The notes: a model not told the origin generated them from the letters alone. DNA of 64,000 bases from Silanimonas sp. (GCF_027531545.1 NZ_JAPZSC010000030.1:26191-90190); one strand, 5' to 3'. Counted from the first letter of the stretch, positions 54,794-63,221 are shown. Numbers and translations: made by a program.

Positions 54794-56542
54794 ATGCACC
54801 CTCTTCGCCGCCTCTACGGCTACGCCAGCGCGTACCGCCGCAACGCCGTGCTCGGCACCGTGTATTCGGTGCTCAACAAGATCTTCGACGTGCTGCCCGA
54901 GCTGCTGATCGGTGTGGCCATCGACGTGGTGGTGAACCGCGAGGACAGCTTCATCGCCCGCTTCGGCATCGTCGATCCGATGGACCAGCTCGTGGCGCTC
55001 ACCGGCATCACCATCGCGATCTGGGTGCTGGAATCGCTGTTCGAGTACCTGCTCGCGCTGAAGTGGCGCGGCCTCGCCCAGGACCTGCAGCACGAGCTGC
55101 GCCTCGACGCCTATGACCACCTGCAGAAGCAGCCGCCGGCGGCGATCTCCGAGGCGCGCAGCGGCCGCCTGATGGCCGTACTCAACGAGGACGTGAACCA
55201 GGTCGAGCGCTTCCTCAACACGGGCGCCAACGAGCTGATCCAGGTGGTCGTGGGCTCGCTGATGGTCGGCGTGTTCTTCTTCGCGATGACGGCCAGTCTC
55301 GCCGCGCTCGCCCTGCTGCCGGTGCCGTTGATCCTGATCGGCGCCTTCTGGTTCCAGCGCCGGCTGCAGCCGCGCTACGCGGCCGCGCGCGAGGCGGCGG
55401 CCACCGTGTCGGCGCGGCTCGACAACAACCTCGCCGGCATGGCGACGATCCAGGCTTACACCGCCGAAGAGGCCGAGCTGGCGCACGTGCGCACGGCCTC
55501 CGATGCGTATCGCCAGGCGAATGCGGAAGCCATCCGCTTCGCCGCGGCGATCACCCCGGTGATCCGCATGGCGGTGCTGGCGGGCTTCGCCGTCACCCTG
55601 CTCTACGGCGGCTGGCTGGTGCTGCAGGGTGAACTCGGCGCCGGCAGCTATGCCGCGCTGGTGTACCTGACGCAGCGCCTGCTGTGGCCGCTCACGCGGC
55701 TGGCCGAGATGACCGACCTCTACAACCGCTCGATGGCCTCGGTGCAGCGGGTGATGGACCTGATCGACAGCCCGGTGCCGGTGCCGCCGCCGGGCCGCCT
55801 GGACACCCGTGCGCGCGGTGCGCTGGCATTCGAGGACCTCGGCCACGCCTACGCCGGCCGCATCGCCCTCGACGGCGTGGGCTTCGCCATCGAGCCCGGC
55901 CAGACCGTCGCGCTGGTCGGCGCCACCGGCGCCGGCAAAAGCACCCTGCTGAAGCGCCTGCTCGGCTTCCTCGAGGCGCAGCGCGGACGCATCACGCTCG
56001 ACGGCCGCGACTTGGCCGAGGTGGATCCGCACTCCCTGCGCCGCCAGCTCGCCTACGTCGCGCAGGAACCCTTCCTCACCGACGGCACGGTGGCCGAGAA
56101 CATCGCCTACGGCGACGCCACCCCCGATGCCGCTCGCATCGAAGCCGCCGCCCGCGCTGCCGAGGCCCACGACTTCATCGCCGCTCTGCCCGAAGGGTAT
56201 GCGGCCGAGGTGGGCGAACGCGGTGCGAGGCTCTCGGGCGGGCAGCGCCAGCGCATCGCGCTGGCCCGCGCGCTGTACCGCGAACCCGCGGTGCTGGTGC
56301 TGGACGAAGCCACCTCGGCCATCGACAACGAAACCGAAGCGGCGATCCAACGCTCCCTCGCCACGCATGCGAAAGACCGCAGAACGCTGGTGGTCGCGCA
56401 TCGACTGAGCACCGTGCGACACGCCGATGCCATCCACGTGCTGGAGCATGGCCGCATCATCGAGTCCGGCACGCACGACGCGCTCTTGGCGCGCAACGGC
56501 GCGTACGCTGCGCTCTGGCGCCTGCAGACCGGCGACGCCTGA
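54794..56542 (+). CDS. ABC transporter, fused permease and ATP-binding protein
   Basis: This 582-residue half-transporter has a six-TM exporter domain (about 1-320) and a nucleotide-binding domain with Walker A VGATGAGKST (near residue 380), signature LSGGQRQRIALARAL, Walker B VLVLDEATSAID and the H-loop VVAHRLST. It resembles MsbA/lipid- or drug-type homodimeric exporters, but the substrate cannot be read. The EAL gene follows after 21 bases. The start ATG is at the beginning of the first helix region (MHPLRRLYGYASAYRR). Confidence 0.92.
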   Translation: MHPLRRLYGYASAYRRNAVLGTVYSVLNKIFDVLPELLIGVAIDVVVNREDSFIARFGIVDPMDQLVALTGITIAIWVLESLFEYLLALKWRGLAQDLQHELRLDAYDHLQKQPPAAISEARSGRLMAVLNEDVNQVERFLNTGANELIQVVVGSLMVGVFFFAMTASLAALALLPVPLILIGAFWFQRRLQPRYAAAREAAATVSARLDNNLAGMATIQAYTAEEAELAHVRTASDAYRQANAEAIRFAAAITPVIRMAVLAGFAVTLLYGGWLVLQGELGAGSYAALVYLTQRLLWPLTRLAEMTDLYNRSMASVQRVMDLIDSPVPVPPPGRLDTRARGALAFEDLGHAYAGRIALDGVGFAIEPGQTVALVGATGAGKSTLLKRLLGFLEAQRGRITLDGRDLAEVDPHSLRRQLAYVAQEPFLTDGTVAENIAYGDATPDAARIEAAARAAEAHDFIAALPEGYAAEVGERGARLSGGQRQRIALARALYREPAVLVLDEATSAIDNETEAAIQRSLATHAKDRRTLVVAHRLSTVRHADAIHVLEHGRIIESGTHDALLARNGAYAALWRLQTGDA

Positions 56543-56563
56543 TTCCCTCCCCCTGAGTACGCC

Positions 56564-57403
56564 ATGCCCGATCCCGCACCGAGCACCGCGCCCTCCGCCG
56601 ACGACACGCTGGCCCAGGAACTCCGGGCCGCGGTGTCGGCCGGTGATTTCGAACTGCACTACCAACCGAAGGTGCGATGCCCCGACGGCGGGTTCGCCGG
56701 TTTCGAAGCGTTGGTGCGCTGGCGCCACCCGACACGCGGCCTGGTGCCGCCGGGCCAGTTCATCCCGCGGCTCGGCGAACTCGGCCTCGCGCCGCTGCTG
56801 GGGCGCTGGGTGATGGCCGAGGCCTGCCGGCAGATGGCGGCCTGGGAGTGGGAGGCGGCCGGGCTCGGTGCCGTCTCGGTGTCGGTGAACCTGTCCCCGG
56901 GCCAGTTGCGTGATCCGACGCTGCCCGAACGCCTGCGCCAGTTGCTCCGCGAGCACGGCCTCGGCCGCGGCCGGCTGGAGCTCGAAGTGACCGAAGCCAT
57001 GCTGATGGACGAACCGGACGAGGCGATCGCGCGGCTGCGCGCGCTTCGCGATGCGGGGGCGCGGCTGTCGATCGATGATTTCGGCACGGGCTGGTCGTCG
57101 ATGGCGCACTTCCGCCACCTGCCGGTGCACCAGCTCAAGCTCGACCGCGTGTTCGTGCAGCACGTCGACCGCGATCGTCGCGACGCCAGCCTGTGCGCCG
57201 GCGTGATCGCCCTGGCCCATCGCCTGGGTTTCGGCGTGGTCGCCGAGGGCGTGGAGAACGAGGCGCAGGCGAAGCGCCTCGCGGGCTTCGACTGCGACCT
57301 GTTCCAGGGCTTCCTCTACAGCCGCCCGCTCAGCGAGGAGCGGGCGGGGGATTACCTGCGCGGCGCGCGGATTACTCCGAGAACGCCATCACCTTCAGCG
57401 TGA
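56564..57403 (+). CDS. EAL-domain c-di-GMP phosphodiesterase
   Basis: The 279-residue protein is a single EAL domain with all catalytic motifs: FEALVRW, VSVNLSPGQL, LELEVTEA, DDFGTGWSS, LKLDRVFV, VVAEGVEN and FQGFLYSRP. It lacks TM or sensor domains, so it is a stand-alone cytosolic enzyme that linearises c-di-GMP to pGpG. It lies 21 bases after the ABC exporter gene and may be co-transcribed. Its last 32 bases overlap the end of the convergent PPC-like gene. Confidence 0.92.
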   Translation: MPDPAPSTAPSADDTLAQELRAAVSAGDFELHYQPKVRCPDGGFAGFEALVRWRHPTRGLVPPGQFIPRLGELGLAPLLGRWVMAEACRQMAAWEWEAAGLGAVSVSVNLSPGQLRDPTLPERLRQLLREHGLGRGRLELEVTEAMLMDEPDEAIARLRALRDAGARLSIDDFGTGWSSMAHFRHLPVHQLKLDRVFVQHVDRDRRDASLCAGVIALAHRLGFGVVAEGVENEAQAKRLAGFDCDLFQGFLYSRPLSEERAGDYLRGARITPRTPSPSA

Positions 57404-57776
57404 ACTTGCCCATCGACTCGTCGCCGCTGCCCAGCGAACCGACGCGGATCGTGTAGCTGCCGTCCTGCGCGGTCTCGACCACGGCGAGCGGGTTGAGGTT
57501 GCCGTCGGCGCGGTCGTCGTTCTCGATCGCCTTGGTGCGGTCCGGGTTGAACACCGTCACGACGCCGTCGAAGTCCTCCGAGGTGACCGAGACGATCAGG
57601 AACTGGCCGGTGCGGGCCTCGACCTTGTAGTCGCGGCTCACGCCGCCGTCGTCGCGCGGCGAGTCGTTGGCGGTGAGCTCACCCTGCACGGTCTGGCCGA
57701 CACGGATGGTTTCGGGGGCGGCAGCCGCGAGGCCGGCGAAGGTGAGCGTGGCGAGGGCAAGCGCGAAACGACGCAT
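57372..57776 (-). CDS. secreted PPC-domain-like protein
   Basis: This 134-residue protein has a signal peptide (cleavage near LAAAAPET) and a beta-sandwich-like mature domain of about 115 residues: GELTANDSPRDDGGVSRDYKVEARTGQFLIVSVTS, VVTVFNPD and GSYTIRVGSLGSGDESMGKFTLKV. This is the pattern of bacterial pre-peptidase C-terminal (PPC) domains, here as a stand-alone secreted protein. No protease is attached. AAGGAG lies ahead of the ATG at 57776. Its end overlaps the convergent EAL gene. Confidence 0.75.
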   Translation of the reverse strand: MRRFALALATLTFAGLAAAAPETIRVGQTVQGELTANDSPRDDGGVSRDYKVEARTGQFLIVSVTSEDFDGVVTVFNPDRTKAIENDDRADGNLNPLAVVETAQDGSYTIRVGSLGSGDESMGKFTLKVMAFSE

Positions 57777-57796
57777 CGGGGGTCTCCTTGGGGGCT

Positions 57797-57818
57797 CGCC
57801 GCCCCGGACGGGGCGGCG
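57797..57818 (-). terminator. hairpin between the methyltransferase and PPC-like genes
   Basis: CGCCGCCCC pairs with GGGGCGGCG over a four-base loop, 89 bases after the methyltransferase stop and 20 bases before the next start on the minus strand. There is no T run, so partial termination or a leader structure of the PPC-like mRNA is possible. Confidence 0.4.
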
Positions 57819-57906
57819 TGAAAGGAGTCTAGGCGCCTTCACGGGCCTTCCACCATGGGCGGATCGGGCGGTTTCCGGGCAAGGCGCCTCGCGTTCAGTT
57901 TGTTGT

Positions 57907-58791
57907 TCAGGCCGCCGGCTTGCGGAAGCGCAGCGTCATGCGGTCGGACTCGCCGATGGCCTCGTACTTCGCCTTGTCCTCGCCTTCCGGCACGTCGAGC
58001 GTGGGCGGCAGCGTCCACACGCCATTCGGGTGGTCCTTGGTGTCCTTCGGATTGGCGTTGATCTCGCTCCGCTCCTCGAGAACGAAGCCGGCACCTTGGG
58101 CGAGCGCGATCACCTGGGCCTCGCTGACGTAACCGTTGATCTGCTCGCGCGGCACGTCGGCGTTCGCGCGGTGCTGTTCGAGGCCCAGCACGCCGCCCGG
58201 CTTCAGCACGTCGAAGAACGCCTTCATCTGGGCTTCGGCCTGGCCATTGCGCATCCAGCCGTGCAGGTTGCGGAACGTGAGCACGGCGTCCGCCGAACCG
58301 GGGGCGCCATAGGCGGGAGCGGCCGGATCAACTTCGACGAACTTCACGCCCTCGAATTGCCCCGGCGACTTGGCCAGATGCTCGCGGAACTTCGCATTGT
58401 CCGCGGTGAAGTAATCGCGCGCGCGATCCGAGGTCGTCTTCGCCGGATCGGTGATCGCCGCCACGTAGGTCCCGCCGCCCTGCTTGATCCACGGGGCGAG
58501 GATTTCCGTCCACCACGCGCCGCTGCCGGGGCTGACTTCCACCACCGTCATGCCCGGCTGCAGGCCGAAGAAGGTCAGCGTCGGGCCGGGATGGCGGAAG
58601 CCGTCGCGAGCCACGTTGGCGGGCGTGCGCCATTCGCCAGCGATCGCGGCATCGAGGGCGGCCTTGGCCTGCTCGTGCGCGTCGGGTGCGGCGGCGTCGG
58701 CCGGCTTGGCGTCGCCACCGTGGTTGTGCGCGAAGGCCGTCGGCGTGGCAACGGCGGCAAGCAGGGCGATGCAGAGCAGGGAGCGGCGCAT
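57907..58791 (-). CDS. exported SAM-dependent methyltransferase-like protein (COG4798-like)
   Basis: The 294-residue product starts with a clear Sec signal peptide (RRSLLCIALLAAVATPTAFA) followed by a His-rich linker (HNHGGD) and a class I methyltransferase fold: motif I VVEVSPGSGAWWTEIL (near residue 83), a GVLGLEQHRAN region and a C-terminal beta hairpin. The odd point is export: SAM is not expected in the periplasm. It could have lost methyl transfer and use the fold to bind another ligand. Similar exported proteins occur in other Proteobacteria and are annotated as predicted methyltransferases. Confidence 0.85.
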   Translation of the reverse strand: MRRSLLCIALLAAVATPTAFAHNHGGDAKPADAAAPDAHEQAKAALDAAIAGEWRTPANVARDGFRHPGPTLTFFGLQPGMTVVEVSPGSGAWWTEILAPWIKQGGGTYVAAITDPAKTTSDRARDYFTADNAKFREHLAKSPGQFEGVKFVEVDPAAPAYGAPGSADAVLTFRNLHGWMRNGQAEAQMKAFFDVLKPGGVLGLEQHRANADVPREQINGYVSEAQVIALAQGAGFVLEERSEINANPKDTKDHPNGVWTLPPTLDVPEGEDKAKYEAIGESDRMTLRFRKPAA

Positions 58792-58943
58792 GGCGGAACC
58801 TCGTGTCGTGAAGAGGCGTGAAGGTTGCGCAGAGCCGCGTTACGGGCGTGGCAAGGCGGGCCAGGCGGCCGAAACCTGGGCGCGTCGACACCTCGACGAC
58901 GCCCAAGGCTGAGCCAACGCGCTAGTCTCGGCCTCCCCACGTC

Positions 58944-59405
58944 ATGGGTGAGCCCTTCGTGCCAGCGCCTTCCGAACCCGAGCCGGGAGCGTTCCCCGCC
59001 CACGGCGACATCGAAGTCGTCAAGGACAGCGCGATCATCCGAGCGGCTGGCGCAGGCCCCTTCAACGTCGAGGCCGTGGCGGCCTACGCACGGCGCATGG
59101 CGAAACTGGTTGCGGGCGTCGAGCCCGGCGGGCGCTTCGTGGTGATCGCGCGCATGAGCCGCAGCATCCTCGCTCCGCCCGACGCCTGGGCGGCGCTGGA
59201 GGCCAGCGTGCGCAGCCGCCGGCTCGGTCCGTCCCGACAGATCGGTGCGGCCTGGGTGAAGGAAGGCGACGTCGAAGGCTGGGCCTTGATGCTGCCGAGG
59301 ATCACGGCGATCTACGCCGCCATCGACGTCCCTTTCCGTGGTTTCGACGACGAAGCCGCGGCCACCGCCTGGGCCATGGACGTGCTTGGCGGTCGCGCAC
59401 CCTGA
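58944..59405 (+). CDS. hypothetical protein
   Basis: The 153-residue protein has no signal peptide or TM segment. It is alpha/beta with FVVIARMSRSILAPPDAWAALEASV in the middle and GFDDEAAATAWAMDVLG at the end. The size and order (strand, helix, strand, helix) resemble STAS/SpoIIAA-like domains, where such a C-terminal helix pairs with FRGFDDEAAA, but the match is only by eye. No partner gene is evident. It is convergent with a Crp-like regulator gene (16 bases apart). Confidence 0.6.
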   Translation: MGEPFVPAPSEPEPGAFPAHGDIEVVKDSAIIRAAGAGPFNVEAVAAYARRMAKLVAGVEPGGRFVVIARMSRSILAPPDAWAALEASVRSRRLGPSRQIGAAWVKEGDVEGWALMLPRITAIYAAIDVPFRGFDDEAAATAWAMDVLGGRAP

Positions 59406-59421
59406 GGCGGCGCATCACGCG

Positions 59422-60225
59422 TCAAGGCATGACGCGCGCACGCTGGCGACGGCCGATCGCATAGCAGGCACAGGCGGCCGCCTCGAGGCGTTCCCGATCC
59501 ACGATCTGCAGCTGGCCGCGCGCATAGCGGATGATCCCGGCGCGATGCAGTTGCCCCGCGGCGATCGTGACGGCGCTGCGCTGCACGCCCAACAGGCCGG
59601 CGAGACGCAGGTGGGTGAAGCAGAGTTCCGAGCCTCCCAACCGGTCCTGGGCGCGCAGCAGCCATAGCGCGAGGCGCGAGGGGAGGGAATGGAAGCGCGT
59701 GCAGGGAACGGCCTGCGCGACCTGCGCGAACAGGCGCGTCACCGACTGGTCCACGAGCTGGCGCAGGATCGCACTGGGGTCGAGCTCAGCGCGGAATCGC
59801 GGCACGCCGATCCGCCACGCGCGGCCTCCGACGAGAACGACGGAGCGCGTTGCGGACGGCGCACCACCCAAGGCCTGCATCGCTCCATCGACGCCTTCGC
59901 GGCCGATCACGGCGACTTCCAGCGCCTCATGCCCGTGCACGTGGGCGAGTACGCCGATCAGGCCGCCCTGCGGGAAGTGGACCTGGGGATGGCGCCGACC
60001 GGCGAAGACCAAGGGCTCGTCGACGGTCAGTTCCACCTCGTCGCATTGCGCCAGGAACCGCTCGCCGAGGGCGCGAGGCAATTGGCCCAGCAGGGCGTTG
60101 CCACGACGCGAAGGTTTCGGGATGGCCAAGGGGGTGTCCTCGTGGGCATCGGAGGAGGGACGCCCTCCGTCAGGCGTCGCCGGCACCTCGCGACGGTGGG
60201 GGCTGGGCGGAAGGCGCATCGTCAA
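59422..60225 (-). CDS. Crp/Fnr-family transcriptional regulator (first of two)
   Basis: The 267-residue reading has a cyclic-nucleotide-binding-like beta roll (about 45-165, with PQVHFPQGGLIGVLAHV and VAVIGREGVDGAMQALGG) and a C-terminal winged HTH (about 195-255, LRLAGLLGVQRSAVTIAAGQL). The cAMP-contacting RxS pair of Crp is not evident, and no Fe-S cysteine cluster is seen. The N terminus is 30-40 residues longer than usual; a TTG at 60129 with GAGG ahead would shorten it to 235 residues, closer to the family. The target is unknown; the CsbD-like gene is next upstream. Confidence 0.8.
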   Translation of the reverse strand: MTMRLPPSPHRREVPATPDGGRPSSDAHEDTPLAIPKPSRRGNALLGQLPRALGERFLAQCDEVELTVDEPLVFAGRRHPQVHFPQGGLIGVLAHVHGHEALEVAVIGREGVDGAMQALGGAPSATRSVVLVGGRAWRIGVPRFRAELDPSAILRQLVDQSVTRLFAQVAQAVPCTRFHSLPSRLALWLLRAQDRLGGSELCFTHLRLAGLLGVQRSAVTIAAGQLHRAGIIRYARGQLQIVDRERLEAAACACYAIGRRQRARVMP

Positions 60226-60364
60226 TCGGCGCGGTCGCCCGCTCGGGCAACACGACGGGACGCGTCGGTCGAGGGCCGGCGCAGGCCCGTCCGTTTTCCC
60301 AGTGGATCATCGGTACGGGGCCCACCCGCTTCAGCGGCTGGGCCCCCTCGTACTCAGCGTTCAT
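60170..60364 (-). CDS. possible small hypothetical protein
   Basis: A 64-residue frame opens with ATG after GGAG (eight bases) and reads MNAEYEGAQPLKRVGP; it is Pro/Arg/Ala-rich and has no recognisable domain. It overlaps the annotated N terminus of the Crp-like gene by 56 bases unless that gene starts at the downstream TTG. Codon use is GC-rich in third positions, but so are many non-coding frames here. Confidence 0.25.
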   Translation of the reverse strand: MNAEYEGAQPLKRVGPVPMIHWENGRACAGPRPTRPVVLPERATAPIDDAPSAQPPPSRGAGDA

Positions 60365-60417
60365 CCAATCCGCTCCAAGCGACTGCACCGACTCCGGTGT
60401 TCCTGGGGGACACGAGG

Positions 60418-60789
60418 TCAGACTTTGTGGCGCGCGAGGAATCGGGCCACCTGGCCGTCGGCTTCCGAACGCTTCACGCCGTAGCGCTTCTCGACGAGCG
60501 ATGCGAGATCGGCCTCCTGGCCATTGGTCTTCAGCAGTTCGTCCGCGCTGATCTTGGTCCACTCCGCGCGCGCGGCACCCACCTGGGTGCTCCACGGGCC
60601 GCGGCCGCCCTTCGACTTCGCGTTGATGTCGGACGGCTGGCCCATCAGGGCATCGTCGCCCTTGGCAGCAGTAGGAGCAGCGGCGGCTGCATGGGAGAGC
60701 GCCTCGCCATCGGGGAGATTGAACGCCGGCGTGGGCTGCGGCATCGCGCCCTTGGTGGTGACGTCATGCGTGTTCTTTGAGGTGGTCAT
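60418..60789 (-). CDS. CsbD-like stress protein with N-terminal extension
   Basis: The 123-residue product has a disordered N-terminal half (Ala, Pro, Gly) and a CsbD-type C-terminal half (about 65-122): EWTKISADELLKTNGQEADLASLVEKRYGVKRSEADGQVARFLARH, with the W, G, RYG and F pattern of the family. CsbD proteins are small helical proteins induced by general stress, without known activity. The gene lies between two Crp-like regulator genes on the same strand, which points to local control. Confidence 0.78.
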   Translation of the reverse strand: MTTSKNTHDVTTKGAMPQPTPAFNLPDGEALSHAAAAAPTAAKGDDALMGQPSDINAKSKGGRGPWSTQVGAARAEWTKISADELLKTNGQEADLASLVEKRYGVKRSEADGQVARFLARHKV

Positions 60790-60919
60790 GGGGGGATCTC
60801 GATGGGGGTTCCCGTGCCGGGAGGCGGCGGGCCGGCATGGGCCGGACATCGAGACTGCGCTTCCCGTGGAAGAACATCGGTGCGCTACGCCACGCAGCAA
60901 TGATCGACGACGCTCCCGC

Positions 60920-61666
60920 CTATCGGGCAGACGTGGTTGGCGCGCCCGAAGGCACGTAGTGCAGCAAGCGGTCGTACTCTTGCTTCACCACCGCATAGCA
61001 CTCGCAGCAGCGCGCCTCGAGCCCAGGGCGATCCAGCACGGTGATGTGGCCACGGCTGTACTCGATCAGCCCCTGCTTCTGCAGTTTGCCGGCCGCTTCG
61101 GTCACGCCTTCGCGGCGAACGCCGAGCATGTTGGCGATCAGCTCCTGGGTCATTTGCAGGACGGGGCCGTCGAGGCGGTCGACGGAAAGCAGCAACCAGC
61201 GGCAGAGCTGCTGGTCGATGGAGTGATGGCGGTTGCAGACCGCGGTCTGGGACATCTGCGTGAGCAGCGCCTGCGTGTAGCGCAGCAGCAGCAGGAGCAA
61301 TTCGCCGTGGCGGTTGAACTCCTCCATCAACACCGGGCCGGCCAGGCGATAAGCCCAGCCCGCGCTCTGCACGACCGCACGACTGGGCGTGCTGGCGCCG
61401 CCCATGAACAACGCGACGCCGACGATGCCTTCGTTGCCGACCACCGAGATCTCCGCGGATGCACCGTCCTCCAGCACGTAGAGCAGGGACACGATGCTGT
61501 CCGTGGGGAAGTAGGCGTATCGCATCGCATCGCCGGATTCGTAGAGCACTTTCCCGAGCGGGAGCGGCACGCGTTCGAGTTTCGGAAACAGGCGCTGCCT
61601 CACCGCATCGGGCAAGGCATCGAGCAGGTGGTTCCGTTCGGGGCAGGGGGCGTTGGGCATGCCCAT
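60920..61666 (-). CDS. Crp/Fnr-family transcriptional regulator (second of two)
   Basis: This 248-residue regulator has a CNMP-binding-like beta roll (about 15-140, with YAYFPTDSIVSLLYVLEDGASAEISVVGNEGIVGVALFMGG) and a C-terminal winged HTH (about 170-230, QELIANMLGVRREGVTEAAGKL). The FPTDSIVSL / VGNEGIVG pattern marks a Crp-Fnr subgroup without a clear cAMP site. A cysteine pair ends the chain (RCCECYAVV). Two ATGs two codons apart are possible starts. It is divergent from an entericidin-like gene with 124 bases between starts, likely a shared control region. Confidence 0.88.
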   Translation of the reverse strand: MGMPNAPCPERNHLLDALPDAVRQRLFPKLERVPLPLGKVLYESGDAMRYAYFPTDSIVSLLYVLEDGASAEISVVGNEGIVGVALFMGGASTPSRAVVQSAGWAYRLAGPVLMEEFNRHGELLLLLLRYTQALLTQMSQTAVCNRHHSIDQQLCRWLLLSVDRLDGPVLQMTQELIANMLGVRREGVTEAAGKLQKQGLIEYSRGHITVLDRPGLEARCCECYAVVKQEYDRLLHYVPSGAPTTSAR

Positions 61667-61790
61667 CGAGCATACGCCCACCCCTTCACGGTCAATGTGC
61701 GGTATCGAACACAGGCGTGTGTGTGGCGCCGCACCGACGCGGCTCCGGATCGCGGCAATGCTGGCCTCCCCTCGACCAGCGGAGCCTGCC

Positions 61791-61991
61791 ATGACCCCCC
61801 GAACACCCGACACCCGGAACGTCCTGATGATCGGCCTGGCCTTGGCGGCCACGCTGATGCTGGGCGCGTGCAACACGATGCGCGGCGTCGGCAAGGACAC
61901 CGAAGCCGTCGGCGACAAGATCCAGGACGAAGCCGAGGAGCACATGGACGAGGAAAAGAAAGACGACGGCCGCCAAGGAGAATCCCTGTGA
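61791..61991 (+). CDS. entericidin-like small lipoprotein
   Basis: The 66-residue product has an N-terminal signal with lipobox LMLGACNTM (Cys about residue 27) followed by the entericidin pattern CNTMRGVGKDTEAVGDKI. Entericidins are small, stress-induced outer-membrane lipoproteins. The tail is unusually acidic (EEAEEHMDEEKKDDGR-like). GGAG six bases ahead supports the ATG. The stop overlaps the next GTG start. Confidence 0.8.
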   Translation: MTPRTPDTRNVLMIGLALAATLMLGACNTMRGVGKDTEAVGDKIQDEAEEHMDEEKKDDGRQGESL

Positions 61992-62446
61992 GAACGACCC
62001 TGATCCCGATCATCGGCCTGGCACTGGTGCTCTCGGCCGGATGCCAGAAATCGCGCTCGGACGCTGCGGAAGACCTCGCCACCGAGCGCGCGGAAGCCAG
62101 CGATGACATTGCCGAAGCCCGCGACGAAGCCGAGGCCACCATGGAAGAGGCGGACGAGGAACTCGTCGATGCGGAACAGAAGCGCGACGAGGCCATGATC
62201 GACGCGCAGGACGATATGGGCTCCGCGACCGCGGACGTCCTCGCCGAGAGGGCGGAAGCGAACTTCACCCTCGCGACGAAGGAAGCGGACGCCCGAGCGC
62301 GTGTGGCCATGGAGAAGTGCGAGGCCCTCGGCGGCGTCGACCGGACAGCCTGCAAGAGCGAGGTCGATGCAACGCGTGCGGTGGAGGAGACACGGGCCAT
62401 TGCCGACCGCGATGCCGCGCTGGCGGAGGCGAAACGCCAGGACTGA
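61988..62446 (+). CDS. Ala/Glu-rich helical lipoprotein
   Basis: The 152-residue product has a lipobox VLSAGCQKS (Cys about residue 19). The mature part is one long helical stretch of Ala, Glu, Asp and Arg heptads (about 25-150), with a Cys pair in EKCEALGGVDRTACKSE that can form a disulfide. It resembles small coiled-coil lipoproteins of Proteobacteria of unknown role. It starts with GTG overlapping the entericidin-like stop (GTGA) and has AAGGAG ahead, so both form one unit ended by the hairpin at 62485. Confidence 0.72.
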   Translation: MRTTLIPIIGLALVLSAGCQKSRSDAAEDLATERAEASDDIAEARDEAEATMEEADEELVDAEQKRDEAMIDAQDDMGSATADVLAERAEANFTLATKEADARARVAMEKCEALGGVDRTACKSEVDATRAVEETRAIADRDAALAEAKRQD

Positions 62447-62484
62447 GGGGCAGACTGGCGGCGGATGGCCGCTGCCGGTGCCAC

Positions 62485-62513
62485 AAGACGGGGCCCTCTC
62501 AGGGCCCCGTCTT
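62485..62513. terminator. bidirectional terminator
   Basis: AAGACGGGGCCCT pairs perfectly over CTC with AGGGCCCCGTCTT (13 pairs). It lies between the convergent lipoprotein and yqjK-like genes. The short T tract (CTTCATT) is weak but the stem is very stable. Confidence 0.8.
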
Positions 62514-62550
62514 CATTGGCGATGCGCGCCATGCCGTCCACGTCGCCCTC

Positions 62551-62814
62551 TCACGCGCCGACCCAGCGCCGCGCGATCAGGCCCAGCAGCGGAAACAGCC
62601 CGAGCTTGCGTGCCGGCGCCCACAGCCGGATCGCGAGCAGCAAAGCGAGCAGGCTCACGATCGGATGGCGCCGGGCCAAGGCCACGCCTTCCATGACGCG
62701 ATCGGCCACGTGCAGCGGGCCCGAACACTGGACGAACTGCACGGCGAGTTGGATGCGTTGTGCCTGGGCCTGCGCCGCGAGCTCGCGCCGACGAACCGCC
62801 AACGGCGTCTTCAT
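62551..62814 (-). CDS. yqjK: YqjK-like protein
   Basis: The 87-residue product has a basic N-terminal helix (VRRRELAAQAQAQRIQLA), a central helix and a hydrophobic segment (HPIVSLLALLLAIRLW) with a short C-terminal tail. This matches YqjK proteins, whose gene follows yqjD-yqjE in E. coli. The ATG overlaps the yqjE-like stop by four bases. No function is established for the protein itself. Confidence 0.78.
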   Translation of the reverse strand: MKTPLAVRRRELAAQAQAQRIQLAVQFVQCSGPLHVADRVMEGVALARRHPIVSLLALLLAIRLWAPARKLGLFPLLGLIARRWVGA

Positions 62815-63221
62815 GGCGGCGCGGCGCGAAGGATGGCGTGGTCCTTGCCCAACTCCTCGAGCGTGGCGGCGAACCAACGCGGCGCGCGGCGAATGCGCTC
62901 CAAGGCCACGGCCACGGCGGCCGCCCCGAAGAGCAGCAAGACGAAAGCCGCGCCGACGAGAACGGCGACCCGGTCTTCGCTGGCGACGGCGAGCACGGCG
63001 GCAGCCACGCCAACCGCGACCGCCAGTCCGAACGCGAACAATGCGGCGGCCCACCACGACAGCAAAACGACCAGGCGCAAGAGCGCCTGGTCGAGGTCGA
63101 CTTCCATCAAGGCGAGCCGCGTTTGCGCGATCGCCACCATCGTGGCCGCGAGGTCTGCCAACGCGACGATCAGGCCGCGCCGTCGGGGGGTGGGTGCGCC
63201 GCCCGCGGCCACGCCGCTCAC
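62811..63221 (-). CDS. yqjE: YqjE-like / phage-holin-superfamily membrane protein
   Basis: The 136-residue protein has two long TM segments (about 50-75 and 80-103) followed by a charged C-terminal helix (ERIRRAPRWFAATLEELGKDHAIL). This is the layout of YqjE (Phage_holin_3_6 superfamily). It starts with GTG overlapping the yqjD stop (GTGA), and ends overlapping the yqjK start; a longer start at 63284 would overlap yqjD by 67 bases and lacks TM-relevant sequence. In E. coli yqjD and yqjE are stress/stationary-phase genes. Confidence 0.82.
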   Translation of the reverse strand: MSGVAAGGAPTPRRRGLIVALADLAATMVAIAQTRLALMEVDLDQALLRLVVLLSWWAAALFAFGLAVAVGVAAAVLAVASEDRVAVLVGAAFVLLLFGAAAVAVALERIRRAPRWFAATLEELGKDHAILRAAPP

